A stretch of DNA of 64,000 bases from Alicyclobacillus sp. ALC3 (GTDB lineage: Bacteria > Bacillota > Bacilli > Alicyclobacillales > Alicyclobacillaceae), in the NCBI RefSeq assembly GCF_028751195.1, contig NZ_CP066784.1:2108001-2172000 (forward strand). Direction: 5' to 3'. Under the pieces are notes generated by a model that saw only the letters and a list, made by a program, of their open reading frames with translations, searched no databases and was not told the origin of the DNA. A program made the translations under genes and the position numbers. Below are positions 8,645-19,158 of this stretch, in pieces; positions within the stretch are counted from its first letter, which is position 1, and each line of letters begins with the position of its first letter.

Positions 8645-9351
8645 TACTTCATCCCCCATTTGCACTGCGCCAACCAATCAGCGTATTGAAAGTCTTCTGG
8701 CGTTGTCAATTTCGGGTTGGGCGCAGTCGCTTCTACCATCGTCACAGGATAGCCAAGCTTCTCCACCAGCGCTGAGTCATCAGTTGCCACCGCCTGTGTC
8801 GTCCAAGCTGCAAACCCCGCTTTCAGCCAGTCCAGGCGAAACACTTGTGGTGTCAAAGCGTGCCAAAGGGCGCTGCGCTCGAGCGTTCGCTCAATTTTAT
8901 CGCGCTCAACCCATTTCATCGTATCAATACATCGGCGCCCGAGTACGGCCGCACCGGTTTTGATCGCAACATCGAGCACTGCACGAACATCCGTCTCGGC
9001 AACAAACGGACGGGCTGCATCGTGGACGGCTACGATGTCGACCCGTCGGTCGCCCGCCGTGTCAGAAGCGCTCCACGCCTCCACGGCCGCTACGCCGCAC
9101 GCGACTGACTGGGCACGGGTATCGCCGCCTGCCACCACGCGGCAGACTGTGCCAAGACCAGCTCGATCAACTTTTTCGGTCGTCAGAGCCACATCTCCCA
9201 GTGGAATGACCAAACAAATTCGATGCACGCCGCCTGCCAAGAGCGCTCTTGCGGAGCGTTCCCACACTTCCACGCCTGCGAGTACAGCGTATTGCTTGCG
9301 GAATCCCATGCGGGAACCTAATCCGGCTGCGACCAGTACCGCGTAGATCAT
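8644..9351 (-). CDS. ispD: 2-C-methyl-D-erythritol 4-phosphate cytidylyltransferase
   Basis: This 235-residue enzyme makes CDP-methylerythritol in the MEP pathway. The N-terminal CTP-binding loop VLVAAGLGSRMGFRKQY is clear, as is VHDAARPFV in the middle. The start MIYAVLVAAG at 9351 is preferred because the family begins just before this strand; the upstream in-frame extension adds unrelated sequence. It is directly coupled to ispF. Confidence 0.95.
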   Translation of the reverse strand: MIYAVLVAAGLGSRMGFRKQYAVLAGVEVWERSARALLAGGVHRICLVIPLGDVALTTEKVDRAGLGTVCRVVAGGDTRAQSVACGVAAVEAWSASDTAGDRRVDIVAVHDAARPFVAETDVRAVLDVAIKTGAAVLGRRCIDTMKWVERDKIERTLERSALWHALTPQVFRLDWLKAGFAAWTTQAVATDDSALVEKLGYPVTMVEATAPNPKLTTPEDFQYADWLAQCKWGMK

Positions 9352-9411
9352 CCCATCCCAACTTTCTTGACGCTCAACAACTTCAACATACCACGGACGT
9401 AAATGCGCATG

Positions 9412-9443
9412 CAAAAGGGGTCAGTGCCAGCCTGACCCCTTTG
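9412..9443 (-). terminator. Intrinsic terminator after yacL
   Basis: An 11-bp stem (CAAAGGGGTCA / TGACCCCTTTTG on the minus strand) with a 9-nt loop is followed by TTTTG. It lies between yacL and ispD and ends the yacL message. Confidence 0.8.
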
Positions 9444-9498
9444 CTCGAACTGATCAGCCTACTTTGGCAACGCCTTTGATCGTCTTCTTAGCGCTGCC

Positions 9499-10605
9499 TC
9501 ACAGTGCCTTCTCGAGCATCTTCGGTTTCGCGAAAATCATACGCCCCGCTGACGTCTGTAAGACACTGGTCACCAAAACATCAATGCGACCACCGATGTA
9601 TTCCCGTCCGCCTTCAATCACGATCATCGTGCCATCGTCCAGATATGCGACTCCTTGATTGTACTCCTTGCCGTCCTTGATGACCTGGACATTCAGTTCT
9701 TCTCCCGGCAGGACAATCGGTTTCAAAGCGTTCGCCAAGTCGTTGATGTTCAGAACCTGAACACCCTGCAGTTCGCAGACTTTGTTCAAATTGAAGTCAT
9801 TCGTGACGACCTTGGCAGACTGCTGCTTCGCAAGCCGCACCAGTTTACTGTCGACTTCCTGCAAGTCGTCGAAATCAATTTCAAGGACCTGCACTTTTAC
9901 CTTAAGTTCCTTCTGAATGCGGTTCAGGACGTCGAGTCCGCGACGACCCCGGTTGCGCTTCAACACGTCGGAGGAGTCAGCGATGTGCTGCAGTTCTTCC
10001 AGCACAAATGACGGAATCACCAATACCCCATCCAAAAAACCTGTCTGGACAAGGTCGGCGATGCGACCATCGATAATCACACTGGTGTCGAGCAGTTTCG
10101 CCTCTCCCGCGCGAAACAGTTGCCCGGTGCCAGCCTTTTTGTCCTTCTCTTTCTCCTTGTCGCGGTCCCTCTCTTTTTTGTCCTGCCGCCCTGAAAACAG
10201 CGAAAGCAGTTCCTCCCGCTTCGTGAATCCGATGCGCAGTCCAAGGTAAGCCAAAAGAATACTGACGAAAAACTGCAGTGCCGTGCCAACGACTTTGACA
10301 TCGCGCAGTGGCGACAGATACGCCACCAACAGCCCGAAAATCATGCCGATGGTGCCTCCGATTAGGTCAGCAAGCGGCGCCTTTTGCAACTTGTCTTCGA
10401 CCCAACGGATGAGCGTCACCACATAATTGACCAGCCAGAAGGTAGCCAAGAGAAAGATGGCACCACCGAGCGCGGCGCCGAACCATTTTGACGAGAACGG
10501 CGCTGACTTGAGATGAAAGACATACAGGAATAAGTCCGGGGCAAACGTGTACCCGATCACCACCCCAATGACCGTGAAAAACAAGTGGACAATTCTCTTT
10601 ACCAT
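9499..10605 (-). CDS. yacL: PIN/TRAM domain membrane protein (YacL family)
   Basis: This 368-residue protein has about four membrane helices in the first 115 residues and a Lys/Asp/Glu-rich linker ([18 protein letters not shown]). Then comes a PIN nuclease-like domain starting [15 protein letters not shown] and a C-terminal TRAM domain around [15 protein letters not shown]. Its function is unknown; PIN acidic residues are kept, so nuclease activity is plausible. The start at 10605 is chosen for AGGAGGTG eight bases upstream. Confidence 0.9.
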   Translation of the reverse strand: MVKRIVHLFFTVIGVVIGYTFAPDLFLYVFHLKSAPFSSKWFGAALGGAIFLLATFWLVNYVVTLIRWVEDKLQKAPLADLIGGTIGMIFGLLVAYLSPLRDVKVVGTALQFFVSILLAYLGLRIGFTKREELLSLFSGRQDKKERDRDKEKEKDKKAGTGQLFRAGEAKLLDTSVIIDGRIADLVQTGFLDGVLVIPSFVLEELQHIADSSDVLKRNRGRRGLDVLNRIQKELKVKVQVLEIDFDDLQEVDSKLVRLAKQQSAKVVTNDFNLNKVCELQGVQVLNINDLANALKPIVLPGEELNVQVIKDGKEYNQGVAYLDDGTMIVIEGGREYIGGRIDVLVTSVLQTSAGRMIFAKPKMLEKAL

Positions 10606-10735
10606 CGGATTGTCACCTCCTAGTCCTAGTATGGGCAAAAATTTCTGGACCAAACCGCCAACACGGCATCACAGAGCCAGGTTTAGAGGACGCCAACTGC
10701 CCGACAAGCTCTTGAAGAATTTGGGGTGTATCTTG

Positions 10736-10764
10736 AGTGTACCATCGGCTGTGTATGCCGTCAA
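10736..10764 (-). promoter_or_regulatory. Sigma-A promoter for yacL
   Basis: On the minus strand TTGACG (10759-10764) and TACACT (10736-10741) are 17 bp apart, about 130 bp before the yacL start. The 321-bp gap 10606-10926 between pssA and yacL holds nothing else convincing. Confidence 0.65.
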
Positions 10765-10926
10765 AAGTGGGTTCATAAACGCGACAAAGCCGAAACAGCA
10801 CAGCTTACCTTCCGCTGCACTTTTTCGACCCTGTCCCCACACATGGCTTCGTACTGCGCCAATGCCATGATTCTTCTCTCATTATTTGATCACCAGTTTA
10901 CACTACTTCGTGTGAGAGCTCCAGCG

Positions 10927-11661
10927 TCACTTCAAGCCCGGCTTCGCGGGTTCAGCTTCCCTGTCGTTGCGAAGGCGACGCCGATGCCGGAGCATTCTCC
11001 CAATGCCGTAGACGGCGTAGAGCGCCAGTGGCACAAAGATGAGGCGATTCACGACAGCGTATTGGTAACGAAAAATGATGTATACGGCGATTGCCAAAAG
11101 CGGCACAACGACGATGGCCGAACGCGGAAAAGCCACTTTTTTGAAGTTTGGATAACGTGCATGACTGACCATGAGGAGCGCCAAGACTACCATCCCTAAG
11201 GGCAAGATCACGTTCGCCGGGTCAAGCAGGTTCCGGTACAGCGCGAGTGTCGCCAGGATGCCGCCAGCGGCCGTGATCGGCAGACCGATGAAGTAATTCG
11301 TCGCCTTCTTCGCCACGTTAAAGCGCGCGAGTCTAAGCGCGCCGCAGATTGGGAATAAGATTGCGATTGCGACGCCGACTGTTCCCATGTCGCGGAGCAC
11401 AACGTGCCACAAGATGAGCGTCGGCGCGACGCCAAACGTGACAATGTCCGAGAGGGAATCGAGTTCCCGCCCGAACTCGCTCTCTGCGTGGAAAAACCGC
11501 GCTGCTCGACCGTCAAAACCGTCGAGCACCATCCCAATCACAACCATCAGAGCTGCATCAGACGTCCGGCCCTTCGATGCAAGCAACAGCGCCCCGATGC
11601 CGAGCGCGAGATTAGATACGGTTAAGAGACTGGGTATGCGCTTAGTGACTGCGTCAATCAC
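10927..11661 (-). CDS. pssA: CDP-diacylglycerol--serine O-phosphatidyltransferase
   Basis: This 244-residue membrane protein has the CDP-alcohol phosphotransferase signature DG-x2-AR-x8-G-x3-D-x3-D, seen as DGFDGRAARF...GRELDSLSD at about residues 47-72, followed by several membrane helices. It makes phosphatidylserine, the precursor of phosphatidylethanolamine. A GTG start with GGGGG upstream is used. It sits between disA and yacL, an insertion relative to B. subtilis. The C-terminal tail is basic. Confidence 0.92.
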   Translation of the reverse strand: MIDAVTKRIPSLLTVSNLALGIGALLLASKGRTSDAALMVVIGMVLDGFDGRAARFFHAESEFGRELDSLSDIVTFGVAPTLILWHVVLRDMGTVGVAIAILFPICGALRLARFNVAKKATNYFIGLPITAAGGILATLALYRNLLDPANVILPLGMVVLALLMVSHARYPNFKKVAFPRSAIVVVPLLAIAVYIIFRYQYAVVNRLIFVPLALYAVYGIGRMLRHRRRLRNDREAEPAKPGLK

Positions 11662-11719
11662 AGTTTTAACCCCCCATCATGCGCCTGCCAGCGCCACCCG
11701 TTCGATGTCAACCAAGACA

Positions 11720-12799
11720 TTAGATGTGTCGGTCAATGAAGACCTGTTCCTGAATTCGTTTTAAACCATCCCGAACTGCTCGTGCCCTGACGGCGCCAAT
11801 TCCTTCCACAGCGTCGAGTTCTTCGGTGGATGCGGAAAGGACGTTCGTGAGGGTCTCGAAGTTCTCCACGATGTTTTCGATCACCGGCTGAGGCAGACGG
11901 GCAATCTTGTTCAACAGCCGATACCCACGCGACGACACCGCCTCATCGCTAACGTTGGTCGGGACATTGTGACCGAGTACCTTCGCAAGCACAAGGTACT
12001 CGAGCAACTCGTCGTTGCCGAGGCTGTGCAGCCTGGACAGCAATTGGTGCGGCGTCTCATCTGGACCAAAGCGGGCATAGTCCTTGACAAGCAGGTACGC
12101 TTCTTCGTCGACTTTGGCAACGAGTTCCTCAAGCTGCATGCTGATGAGGCGACCCTCTGTTCCAAGCTCTGTGATGTAACGCTTGATCTCGGACTTGATG
12201 CGCAAGACCATCTCAAAGCGCTGTAACACCAGTGTCACTTCCTGTAGCGTCACGAGTTCTTCGAACTCGAGCGCACTCAGGTTCGTCAACGCCTGGTCAA
12301 GCACAGCCTTGTACTTCTCGAGTGTCTGCATAGCTTGATTTGCCTTTGTGAGAATCACGCCGATGTCTTTCAGTGCGTATTTGAATGACCCTTGGTACAG
12401 GGTAATCACGTTTCGGCGTTGCGATATGCACACGACAAGCTGTCCCGTTTGTTTCGCCACCCGCTCCGCGGTGCGATGCCTAGTGCCCGTCTCAGAAGTC
12501 GGGAGGGTGTGATCAGGGTTCAAGTTTACGTTTGCGTACAGCACCCGTTTGAGGTCTTCACTCACGACAATTGCGCCATCCATCTTGGCCAATTCGTAGA
12601 TGTGGGAGGGAGTCAGTTCACACTGGATGGAAAAACCTCCGTCCATGAGGTTCAAAACTTGGTCTGTCGCACCGACCACGATGAGACCGCCGGTTTTTGC
12701 GCGCAGGATGTTTTCGACGCCTTCTCGCAGCGTCGTACCAGGGGCTACCATGCGCAAAATCTTGTTGACGTCCTGGTCCCGCTTTCCATCCTCCCGCAT
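11720..12799 (-). CDS. disA: Diadenylate cyclase / DNA integrity scanning protein DisA
   Basis: This 359-residue protein makes c-di-AMP. The DAC domain shows DGA at 74-76 and GTRHRT at 105-110, the two catalytic motifs. A helical linker follows, then a C-terminal helix-hairpin-helix DNA-binding domain (LDAVEGIGAVRARAVRDGL). The enzyme forms an octamer that scans DNA for branched structures, linking repair status to sporulation. It starts 10 bp after radA, its usual partner. Confidence 0.97.
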   Translation of the reverse strand: MREDGKRDQDVNKILRMVAPGTTLREGVENILRAKTGGLIVVGATDQVLNLMDGGFSIQCELTPSHIYELAKMDGAIVVSEDLKRVLYANVNLNPDHTLPTSETGTRHRTAERVAKQTGQLVVCISQRRNVITLYQGSFKYALKDIGVILTKANQAMQTLEKYKAVLDQALTNLSALEFEELVTLQEVTLVLQRFEMVLRIKSEIKRYITELGTEGRLISMQLEELVAKVDEEAYLLVKDYARFGPDETPHQLLSRLHSLGNDELLEYLVLAKVLGHNVPTNVSDEAVSSRGYRLLNKIARLPQPVIENIVENFETLTNVLSASTEELDAVEGIGAVRARAVRDGLKRIQEQVFIDRHI

Positions 12800-12809
12800 C
12801 TGTCCACCC

Positions 12810-14171
12810 CTACAAGGCCAACTGAAGCGCTTCTTGAATCGAAGCCACGCCCTTTACCTCAATCCGCCCATTGTACTTCCAACCGCCAAGGCTGTGTGTT
12901 GGCACCAAGCAGCGCGCAAACCCGAGCTTCTCAGCTTCTCGGATTCGCTGCTCCAGGCGCGACACCGACCGAACCTCGCCAGTCAGTCCAACTTCTCCAA
13001 TGTATACGTCTCCCGCTGCCAGCGGTCGGTCGCGAAAACTGGAAGCCACCGCGAGGGCGACACCGAGATCAATCGCGGGTTCATCGACCCGCATACCCCC
13101 GGCGACATTGACATAAGCATCTGACGACTGCAGCTGGAGGCCGAGTCGCTTTTCGAGCACCGCCATCACCAGACTGACGCGGTTGTGGTCTGCACCCGTA
13201 CTCATCCGACGCGGTGTGCCGAAACTCGATGACGCGACAAGCGCCTGCACCTCGAGCAAGAGCGGTCGAGATCCTTCGAGCGCTGCAACGACAGCCGATC
13301 CGGGTGACTGCAAGGCTCGTTCCGACAGAAACATCTCTGACGGGTTCACAACTTCCTGCAGCCCCTCGTTCTTCATCTCAAAGATCGCCAACTCATTTGT
13401 GGACCCGAAGCGGTTCTTTACCGCCCGCAAGACCCGAAAGGCTTGGTGACGTTCTCCTTCAAAGTATAGTACTGCGTCAACCATGTGTTCAAGCAAGCGA
13501 GGTCCCGCCAAACTGCCGTCCTTCGTGACGTGCCCGACGATAAAGGTAGCAATGTTAAACTGCTTCGCGACGCGCAGGAGCAGACTCGTGCACTCGCGAA
13601 CCTGCGCTACGCTGCCTGGCGCGGAGGTTAGTCCTGAGCGGTACATCGTCTGGATTGAGTCAATCACGAGAAAACCAGGGCGGACCTGCTCCACCGCTCG
13701 CACAGTGACATCGAGGTCGGTCTCCGCGAGTACCAATAGGTTCTCGTTCGTCGCTTCGATGCGTTCTGCCCGCAGTTTCAGTTGATTAGCAGACTCCTCG
13801 CCGGATACGTACAAAACTGTGTGACCCCGCCCTGCCATTGTATGCGACAATTGCAGTAACAATGTCGACTTCCCAATGCCAGGGTCGCCGCCTACCAACA
13901 CCAGCGAGCCGGGGACAACGCCACCACCAAGTACCCGGTCGCACTCCGGGAAGCCGGTTGCAACGCGCGTCTCCAACTGTGAAGGGATATCCGGAATGCG
14001 GCGTGGGACAGCTGCATTCGCGAGGCCACTTGGCAACGACGCAACCTTTGCAGAGGGTCGCAGTTCTTCCACATATGTGTTCCATTCGCCACAGCCGCCG
14101 CACCGGCCTGCCCATTTGGCTGACACATGTCCGCACGACTGACAAACATACTGCGTGTTTGACTTTGGCAC
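12810..14171 (-). CDS. radA: DNA repair protein RadA
   Basis: RadA is a 453-residue RecA-like branch-migration helicase. A C4 zinc finger uses Cys10, Cys13, Cys24 and Cys27. Walker A GDPGIGKS is at 95-102 and the RadA-specific KNRFG is at 252-256. A Lon-like C-terminal domain contains VNVAGGMRVDEPAIDLGVALA. The GTG start follows a Gly-rich ribosome binding site. It forms an operon with disA. Confidence 0.97.
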   Translation of the reverse strand: MPKSNTQYVCQSCGHVSAKWAGRCGGCGEWNTYVEELRPSAKVASLPSGLANAAVPRRIPDIPSQLETRVATGFPECDRVLGGGVVPGSLVLVGGDPGIGKSTLLLQLSHTMAGRGHTVLYVSGEESANQLKLRAERIEATNENLLVLAETDLDVTVRAVEQVRPGFLVIDSIQTMYRSGLTSAPGSVAQVRECTSLLLRVAKQFNIATFIVGHVTKDGSLAGPRLLEHMVDAVLYFEGERHQAFRVLRAVKNRFGSTNELAIFEMKNEGLQEVVNPSEMFLSERALQSPGSAVVAALEGSRPLLLEVQALVASSSFGTPRRMSTGADHNRVSLVMAVLEKRLGLQLQSSDAYVNVAGGMRVDEPAIDLGVALAVASSFRDRPLAAGDVYIGEVGLTGEVRSVSRLEQRIREAEKLGFARCLVPTHSLGGWKYNGRIEVKGVASIQEALQLAL

Positions 14172-14201
14172 TTGCCCACCACCCCGTTCCTGCTAGACTC
14201 C

Positions 14202-14210
14202 ATCATAACA
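14202..14210 (-). promoter_or_regulatory. Extended -10 promoter before radA
   Basis: The minus strand reads TGTTATGAT, an extended -10 element, about 31 bp before the radA start. The -35 region is poor, so this is a moderate call. Confidence 0.4.
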
Positions 14211-14251
14211 GGTAGCGCTTGGGACTGCAGGCTGCCCTCAGTGGGAACGGA

Positions 14252-14291
14252 AGGCTGCCCCGCCGGCATCGCAATGCCGTCTGGGCAGCCT
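14252..14291 (-). terminator. Stem-loop after clpC
   Basis: A 9-bp stem AGGCTGCCC / GGGCAGCCT encloses an inner GGCAT/ATGCC hairpin in the clpC-radA gap. The minus-strand tail is TTCCG, so T-run support is weak. Confidence 0.5.
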
Positions 14292-14351
14292 CGTCAACCT
14301 GCTGCTCTTATGCCTCGCTCACGCTTTACGCTTCTGCACGGTGTCTTCGCG

Positions 14352-16787
14352 TCAGCTCTTCACAGCCTTGCGAGTCTCTGCTGGGCCGACGACGAGACCC
14401 CCATCGCCCACGTCAATCAGCACCCGACTCCCCCGCTTGATGCTGCTGGTCAGCAGCGCTTCCGAGAGTTTGTCTTCGATGTGCCGCTGAATCGCGCGCT
14501 TCAGCGGACGCGCACCGTACTGTGGATCGAAGCCTTCCTTGGCGAGGAACGCTTTGGCCGCGTCCGTCAGCGTAAACTCGATCTCCTGCTCCGCCAGGCG
14601 CTTCTGCAGGTCTTTCACCATGAGGTCGACGATGTTGCTGATCTGCGCCTCGTCGAGCGGGTGGAAGACGATGATCTCATCGACGCGGTTGAGGAACTCC
14701 GGACGGAACGAGCGCTTTAGGTCGTCCATGACTTTCGCCTTCATATCTTCGTACCGGCTGGCCGTGTCCGGCTTAAAACCAAGCGAACCACCCTTGCGGA
14801 TCTGCTCTGCGCCGACGTTCGATGTCATGATGATCACGGTGTTCCGGAAGTCCACCGTGCGGCCCTTCCCGTCCGTGAGACGGCCGTCGTCAAGCACTTG
14901 CAGGAGGATGTTGAAGACCTCCGGGTGGGCCTTCTCAACCTCGTCAAGCAGTACGACCGAGTACGGTTTGCGACGGACTTTCTCAGTCAACTGGCCGCCT
15001 TCCTCAAAGCCGACGTAACCTGGAGGGGCGCCGACCAAGCGGGCAGTCGAGTGCCGCTCCATAAACTCAGACATGTCGACACGGATCATTGCGTCCTCGT
15101 CACCGAACATCGACTCCGCGAGGGCGCGAGCTAGTTCTGTCTTACCAACACCGGTCGGGCCGAGGAAGATGAACGAGCCAATCGGCCGCTTCGGGTCCTT
15201 CAGCCCAGCTCGAGCTCTGCGGATGGCGCGAGCCACAGCGGTGACGGCTTCTTCCTGACCAATCACGCGGCTGTGCAGAATCCCCTCCATGTTCATCAGC
15301 CGTTCCGATTCCTCTTGCGCCAGCTGCTTCACAGGTACGCCAGTCCACGCCGCCACGATGTGCGCGATGTCGTCCGCTGTCACCCGGATATCGTCGTTGG
15401 CCTGCGTCTTCTGCCACTCGGCTTTCTTCGATTCCAGCTCTTGCTTCAGCTTCTGCTCCTGATCGCGCATGGAAGCAGCCTTTTCAAACTCCTGGCTCTG
15501 CACCGCGGAGTCTTTCTCACCGCGCACTTTCTCAAGCCGTTGTTCCAGTTCTTTTAAATTTGGCGGAGCGGTGTGCGTCTGCAAGCGGACGCGGGACGCC
15601 GCTTCATCAATGAGGTCAATCGCCTTGTCAGGCAGGAAACGGTCCGTGATGTAGCGGTCTGACAGGCGGACTGCTGCGTCGAGCGCCTCATCCGTGATCT
15701 TCACGCGGTGGTGCGCTTCATAGCGGTCGCGCAGTCCGTGCAAAATCTGCACAGCCTCTTCAGGCGTCGGCTGGTCGACCGTGATCGGCTGGAAACGCCG
15801 TTCGAGCGCCGCATCCTTCTCGATGTGCTTGCGGTACTCGTCGAGCGTCGTCGCACCGATACACTGCAACTCGCCGCGCGCCAAAGCCGGTTTCAGAATA
15901 TTTGACGCGTCAATCGCGCCTTCAGCACCACCGGCGCCGATTAGGGTGTGCAACTCGTCGATGAAGAGGATCACGTTGCCTGCCTGGCGGATCTCCTCCA
16001 TGATTTTTTTCAAGCGGTCCTCAAATTCGCCGCGGTACTTCGTGCCAGCTACCACCGTGCCCATATCGAGCACCATGACGCGCTTGTTGCGCAAGGTCTC
16101 TGGAATGTCGCCGTTCACAATGCGCTGCGCAAGCCCTTCTGCGATTGCCGTCTTACCGACGCCAGGCTCACCGATGAGCACCGGGTTATTTTTGGTACGG
16201 CGGGAGAGCACTTGAATCACGCGCTCAATCTCGCTGCTGCGCCCGATGACCGGATCAAGTTTCCCGTCCCGCGCCATCTGCGTCAGGTCCCGCGCGAGTC
16301 CGTCGAGCGTCGGCGTACCCGCAGCCGAGTCTTTGTCCGGCCCAAGGTCGGTCAAATCGCCGCCGAGCAGTTGCAGCACCTGCTGGCGCGCCTTGTTGAG
16401 GCTGATGCCGAGGTTTCCGAGCACACGGGCCGCAACGCCTTCTCCCTCGCGGATGAGACCCAGCAGGATGTGCTCGGTGCCCACATAGCTGTGGTTCAGT
16501 TTGCGCGCCTCGTCGATCGACAGTTCAATCACTTTCTTGGCGCGCGGGGTGTATGTCATGGCACTGACTTGACCCTGGCCGGGGCCGATGATGCGTTCGA
16601 CCTCAGACTGCACCTTCTCGGCGCTGACGCCGAGGCTGATCAGGGCCTTCGCAGCGATCCCGTCCCCTTCCCGCACTAATCCAAGCAAAATGTGCTCAGT
16701 CCCGACGCCAGGGTGATGCAAGCGGGACGCTTCGTCCTGCGCCAAGGCCAGAACTTTTTGGGCTCGTTCGGTGAATCTTGTGTACAT
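14352..16787 (-). CDS. clpC: ATP-dependent Clp protease ATP-binding subunit ClpC
   Basis: This 811-residue AAA+ unfoldase works with ClpP and the adaptor McsB. Two Clp-N repeats fill residues 1-145. The first AAA+ module has Walker A GEPGVGKT at 206-213. A UVR/M-domain coiled segment near 420-450 is the adaptor-binding site typical of ClpC. The second AAA+ module has GPTGVGKTE. It is the last gene of the ctsR operon and starts 2 bp after mcsB. Confidence 0.98.
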   Translation of the reverse strand: MYTRFTERAQKVLALAQDEASRLHHPGVGTEHILLGLVREGDGIAAKALISLGVSAEKVQSEVERIIGPGQGQVSAMTYTPRAKKVIELSIDEARKLNHSYVGTEHILLGLIREGEGVAARVLGNLGISLNKARQQVLQLLGGDLTDLGPDKDSAAGTPTLDGLARDLTQMARDGKLDPVIGRSSEIERVIQVLSRRTKNNPVLIGEPGVGKTAIAEGLAQRIVNGDIPETLRNKRVMVLDMGTVVAGTKYRGEFEDRLKKIMEEIRQAGNVILFIDELHTLIGAGGAEGAIDASNILKPALARGELQCIGATTLDEYRKHIEKDAALERRFQPITVDQPTPEEAVQILHGLRDRYEAHHRVKITDEALDAAVRLSDRYITDRFLPDKAIDLIDEAASRVRLQTHTAPPNLKELEQRLEKVRGEKDSAVQSQEFEKAASMRDQEQKLKQELESKKAEWQKTQANDDIRVTADDIAHIVAAWTGVPVKQLAQEESERLMNMEGILHSRVIGQEEAVTAVARAIRRARAGLKDPKRPIGSFIFLGPTGVGKTELARALAESMFGDEDAMIRVDMSEFMERHSTARLVGAPPGYVGFEEGGQLTEKVRRKPYSVVLLDEVEKAHPEVFNILLQVLDDGRLTDGKGRTVDFRNTVIIMTSNVGAEQIRKGGSLGFKPDTASRYEDMKAKVMDDLKRSFRPEFLNRVDEIIVFHPLDEAQISNIVDLMVKDLQKRLAEQEIEFTLTDAAKAFLAKEGFDPQYGARPLKRAIQRHIEDKLSEALLTSSIKRGSRVLIDVGDGGLVVGPAETRKAVKS

Positions 16788-16789
16788 AG

Positions 16790-17866
16790 TTACTGCACCT
16801 CCGTATCGTCGAGTCTGAGTCGCTCGCGGATCAGTGTCGCCCGGCGCAAGTCGCGTTCCGCGGGGGGCAACTCCTGGTTGTAGTACTTCTGTAAGAACGC
16901 CGGTTGGCTCATGACAAGCAGTTCTTTGAGGATCCCGGCGGAAACACCTGTAATCATGCCTAAGTCAATCCCGAGTCGGACATCGGACAAACGCTGCAGT
17001 GTCTCTTTAGAATCCATTCGTCTCGCGTAAGCAAGGATTCCAAAGGAGCGGCTCACGCGGTCTTCGAGTCCATCCCGGTTCTCCTGCACCAGTACGCGGC
17101 GAGCGCTGCGTTCGTGATCAATCAACTGGTGGACGACACTGTCGAGGTTACCAATAATCTCTTCCTCAGTTTCGCCCAACGTTACTTGGTTAGAAACCTG
17201 AAATAGATTTCCGGCTGACTCGCTGCCCTCGCCGTACATCCCGCGTACGGTAAGCCCGACCTGCGATACGGCAGATAGCAGTCGGTTAATCTGACCGGAC
17301 AGAACGAGACCTGGCAAGTGCAACATCACGGAAGCTCGAATTCCCGTGCCAACGTTGGTCGGGCAAGCTGTCAGGTAGCCATAGCGGTCGTGGAACGCGT
17401 ACGGGATCTGCTCCTCAAGTGCATCGTCTAACTTATTTGCCACATCCCATGCCTCTTCGAGTCTACGTCCTGGCATCAGGCACTGAATGCGCAAGTGGTC
17501 TTCTTCGTTGATCATCACGTTGATGACCTCATCTGAACGCAGAGCGACAGCACCGTGTCGAACTTCTTCTGCTAAGTCTCTGCTAATGAGGTGTTTCTCG
17601 ACAAGGACTTGGCGGTCGAGCGCGGACATGTCGGCAATGCGCAGAAGCTCAAACTGTCCACTAGCTGTTACCTTGGGGCTGTTCAGCGCGCGCTCCACTT
17701 GTTCGATCACGGCATTGGCGTGCGAGTCCGTCTGCAACATGGGAAAAGGGACGTCTTCGATGTTGCGAGCGATTCGGATTCGGCTGGTAAGCGCGATGTC
17801 GTCGTCTGGCCCGCTATCCTTCATCCACTTCGTCGTTGCGCGCTGGAGAAAGTCCTGTAATGACAT
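16790..17866 (-). CDS. mcsB: Protein arginine kinase McsB
   Basis: This 358-residue protein belongs to the phosphagen (guanido) kinase family and marks proteins with phosphoarginine for ClpCP degradation. The active-site CPTNVGTG loop with Cys168 and the acidic NEEDH motif at 120-124 are present. AGGAGGTG precedes the ATG. It lies between mcsA and clpC in the standard ctsR-mcsA-mcsB-clpC order. Confidence 0.97.
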   Translation of the reverse strand: MSLQDFLQRATTKWMKDSGPDDDIALTSRIRIARNIEDVPFPMLQTDSHANAVIEQVERALNSPKVTASGQFELLRIADMSALDRQVLVEKHLISRDLAEEVRHGAVALRSDEVINVMINEEDHLRIQCLMPGRRLEEAWDVANKLDDALEEQIPYAFHDRYGYLTACPTNVGTGIRASVMLHLPGLVLSGQINRLLSAVSQVGLTVRGMYGEGSESAGNLFQVSNQVTLGETEEEIIGNLDSVVHQLIDHERSARRVLVQENRDGLEDRVSRSFGILAYARRMDSKETLQRLSDVRLGIDLGMITGVSAGILKELLVMSQPAFLQKYYNQELPPAERDLRRATLIRERLRLDDTEVQ

Positions 17867-17879
17867 CGAAGATCACCTC

Positions 17880-18392
17880 CTACTGTCCATGCGACTGCTC
17901 GAGCCCGCGAATCTCGTCTCGCAACTCAGCAGCCCGTTCAAACTGCTCAGCTGCCACAGCCTGTTGCAGTTCCGCCCGCAAGTGATCGAGCGTCTTTTTG
18001 CGTTTGACTTGCTCTCCCGCTTTGCCGGGTACTTTGCCTGAATGCTGGCCGTTGTTTTGGATGCGCCGCAGCAGCGGCTCGAGGCGACTCGAGAAGCTGT
18101 CATAGCAGTGCGGGCAACCGAACCGCCCGGTCTGTGTGAATTGATTGTAGGAAAGTCCGCACACATCACAGCGTTGCGTTGTCGGCTGTGGCGCGGCAAA
18201 CCCCGGTGAGGACTCCATGTTGAGCAACCCGCTCAACAAATGGTTGAAATCGAAGGCCTGAGCGGCCTTGGCAAACACGTTGCCTTTCTCCTTTGCGCAC
18301 GTCTCGCACAAGTGATATTCGGTCTTCTCTCCCCCGACAATCTTGGTGAAGTGGACCGTAGCCGGACGCGTGTGACACTGTTCACACAACAC
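17880..18392 (-). CDS. mcsA: McsA, zinc-finger activator of McsB
   Basis: This 170-residue protein carries paired CxxC zinc-binding motifs (CEQC, CETC, CDVC, CPHC) and a C-terminal UVR motif (AAEQFERAAELRDEIRGLE). It activates McsB kinase. The GTG start (VLCEQCHTRPATVHFTK) is chosen because GGGGGGTG lies seven bases upstream and the homologues begin at this point. A longer frame from a TTG overlapping the ctsR stop is less likely. Confidence 0.93.
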   Translation of the reverse strand: MLCEQCHTRPATVHFTKIVGGEKTEYHLCETCAKEKGNVFAKAAQAFDFNHLLSGLLNMESSPGFAAPQPTTQRCDVCGLSYNQFTQTGRFGCPHCYDSFSSRLEPLLRRIQNNGQHSGKVPGKAGEQVKRKKTLDHLRAELQQAVAAEQFERAAELRDEIRGLEQSHGQ

Positions 18393-18445
18393 CCTGCAAC
18401 ACCCCCCGTCAGTCGTCCGAAACTTATTGGGTTGAGCCCTCTGGC

Positions 18446-18928
18446 TCAACCCTCACCCTCGTCTGCCTTCGCCACAAACAGTGCAGCCAGCATCTGTGCC
18501 ATCAGCCGCGCACGCAATTGGTCACGCAGTGGCAAGTTGATGTGTAGGGTGTCTCGGTTAATAGCAGCGCGAAGCAAACTGGCTTCGCGCTCAGTGATGA
18601 CGTCTTCTCGCCTCAGGCGGTCGATGATACCCTCCGCCTCCCGCTGAGTCATTTCCACACCGATTGATTGTACGATATGAATCAGCGGCTCGTGTGCGTT
18701 CAGCTGCATCTGGCGAATGCGAATGTACCCGCCACCGCCACGCTTGGACTCGACGACATAACCTTGTTCAAGCGAGAACCGCGTGCTGATCACGTAGTTA
18801 ATCTGGGACGGCACACACTGAAACAACTCTGCTAAATCGCTTCGCTGCAGTTCAATCATGCCAGCCTGACTCTTTTGGATGATCTGCTTCAGATACTGCT
18901 CAATGATATCGGAGATGTTGTTTCCCAA
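18446..18928 (-). CDS. ctsR: Transcriptional repressor CtsR
   Basis: CtsR is the 160-residue class III heat-shock repressor. An N-terminal winged helix-turn-helix includes the tetraglycine loop RGGGGYIRI at 63-71, the known heat sensor. The C-terminal half is the dimerisation and McsB-contact region. CtsR heptads lie over its own promoter (18986-19002), so the operon is autoregulated. Confidence 0.97.
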   Translation of the reverse strand: MGNNISDIIEQYLKQIIQKSQAGMIELQRSDLAELFQCVPSQINYVISTRFSLEQGYVVESKRGGGGYIRIRQMQLNAHEPLIHIVQSIGVEMTQREAEGIIDRLRREDVITEREASLLRAAINRDTLHINLPLRDQLRARLMAQMLAALFVAKADEGEG

Positions 18929-18985
18929 TTCACTCCCCCTCCGCTCATTGTACGTATGGTTCTCTGACGTTGTTTGATTTTGACT

Positions 18986-19002
18986 TTGACTATTGTTGAC
19001 TT
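18986..19002 (-). promoter_or_regulatory. CtsR operator
   Basis: The minus strand reads AGTCAAC-AAT-AGTCAAA, one mismatch from the CtsR heptad pair RGTCAAA-NAN-RGTCAAA. A further GTCAAAA follows at 18979-18985. The site begins 2 bp after the -10 element, where a repressor would block initiation. Confidence 0.85.
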
Positions 19003-19004
19003 TA

Positions 19005-19032
19005 TTATAGCGCAGTCGATCGCGAATGCAAA
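19005..19032 (-). promoter_or_regulatory. Sigma-A promoter of the ctsR operon
   Basis: On the minus strand TTGCAT (19027-19032) and a consensus TATAAT (19005-19010) are 16 bp apart, directly upstream of the CtsR heptads. Confidence 0.75.
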
Positions 19033-19086
19033 CACGCCGTCATTTTTCCGCGCACACGCCCCAGTTATGCCTATTGATGAGGCTCG

Positions 19087-19115
19087 TTGACCCTGTCACA
19101 CTTTCACGATACACT
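19087..19115 (+). promoter_or_regulatory. Sigma-A promoter of the TetR-family gene
   Basis: TTGACC (19087-19092) and TACACT (19110-19115) are 17 bp apart on the plus strand, 44 bp before the ATG. It is divergent from the ctsR promoter. No clear palindromic TetR operator was seen beside it. Confidence 0.65.
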
Positions 19116-19158
19116 TTCCCAAAAGGTACTGAGTGGTCTGAGAGAAGGGTGGTCACCG

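Noticed and set aside
10613..10801. 62-codon minus-strand frame upstream of yacL
   Set aside because: It covers the yacL promoter, has no ribosome binding site and no recognisable motif.
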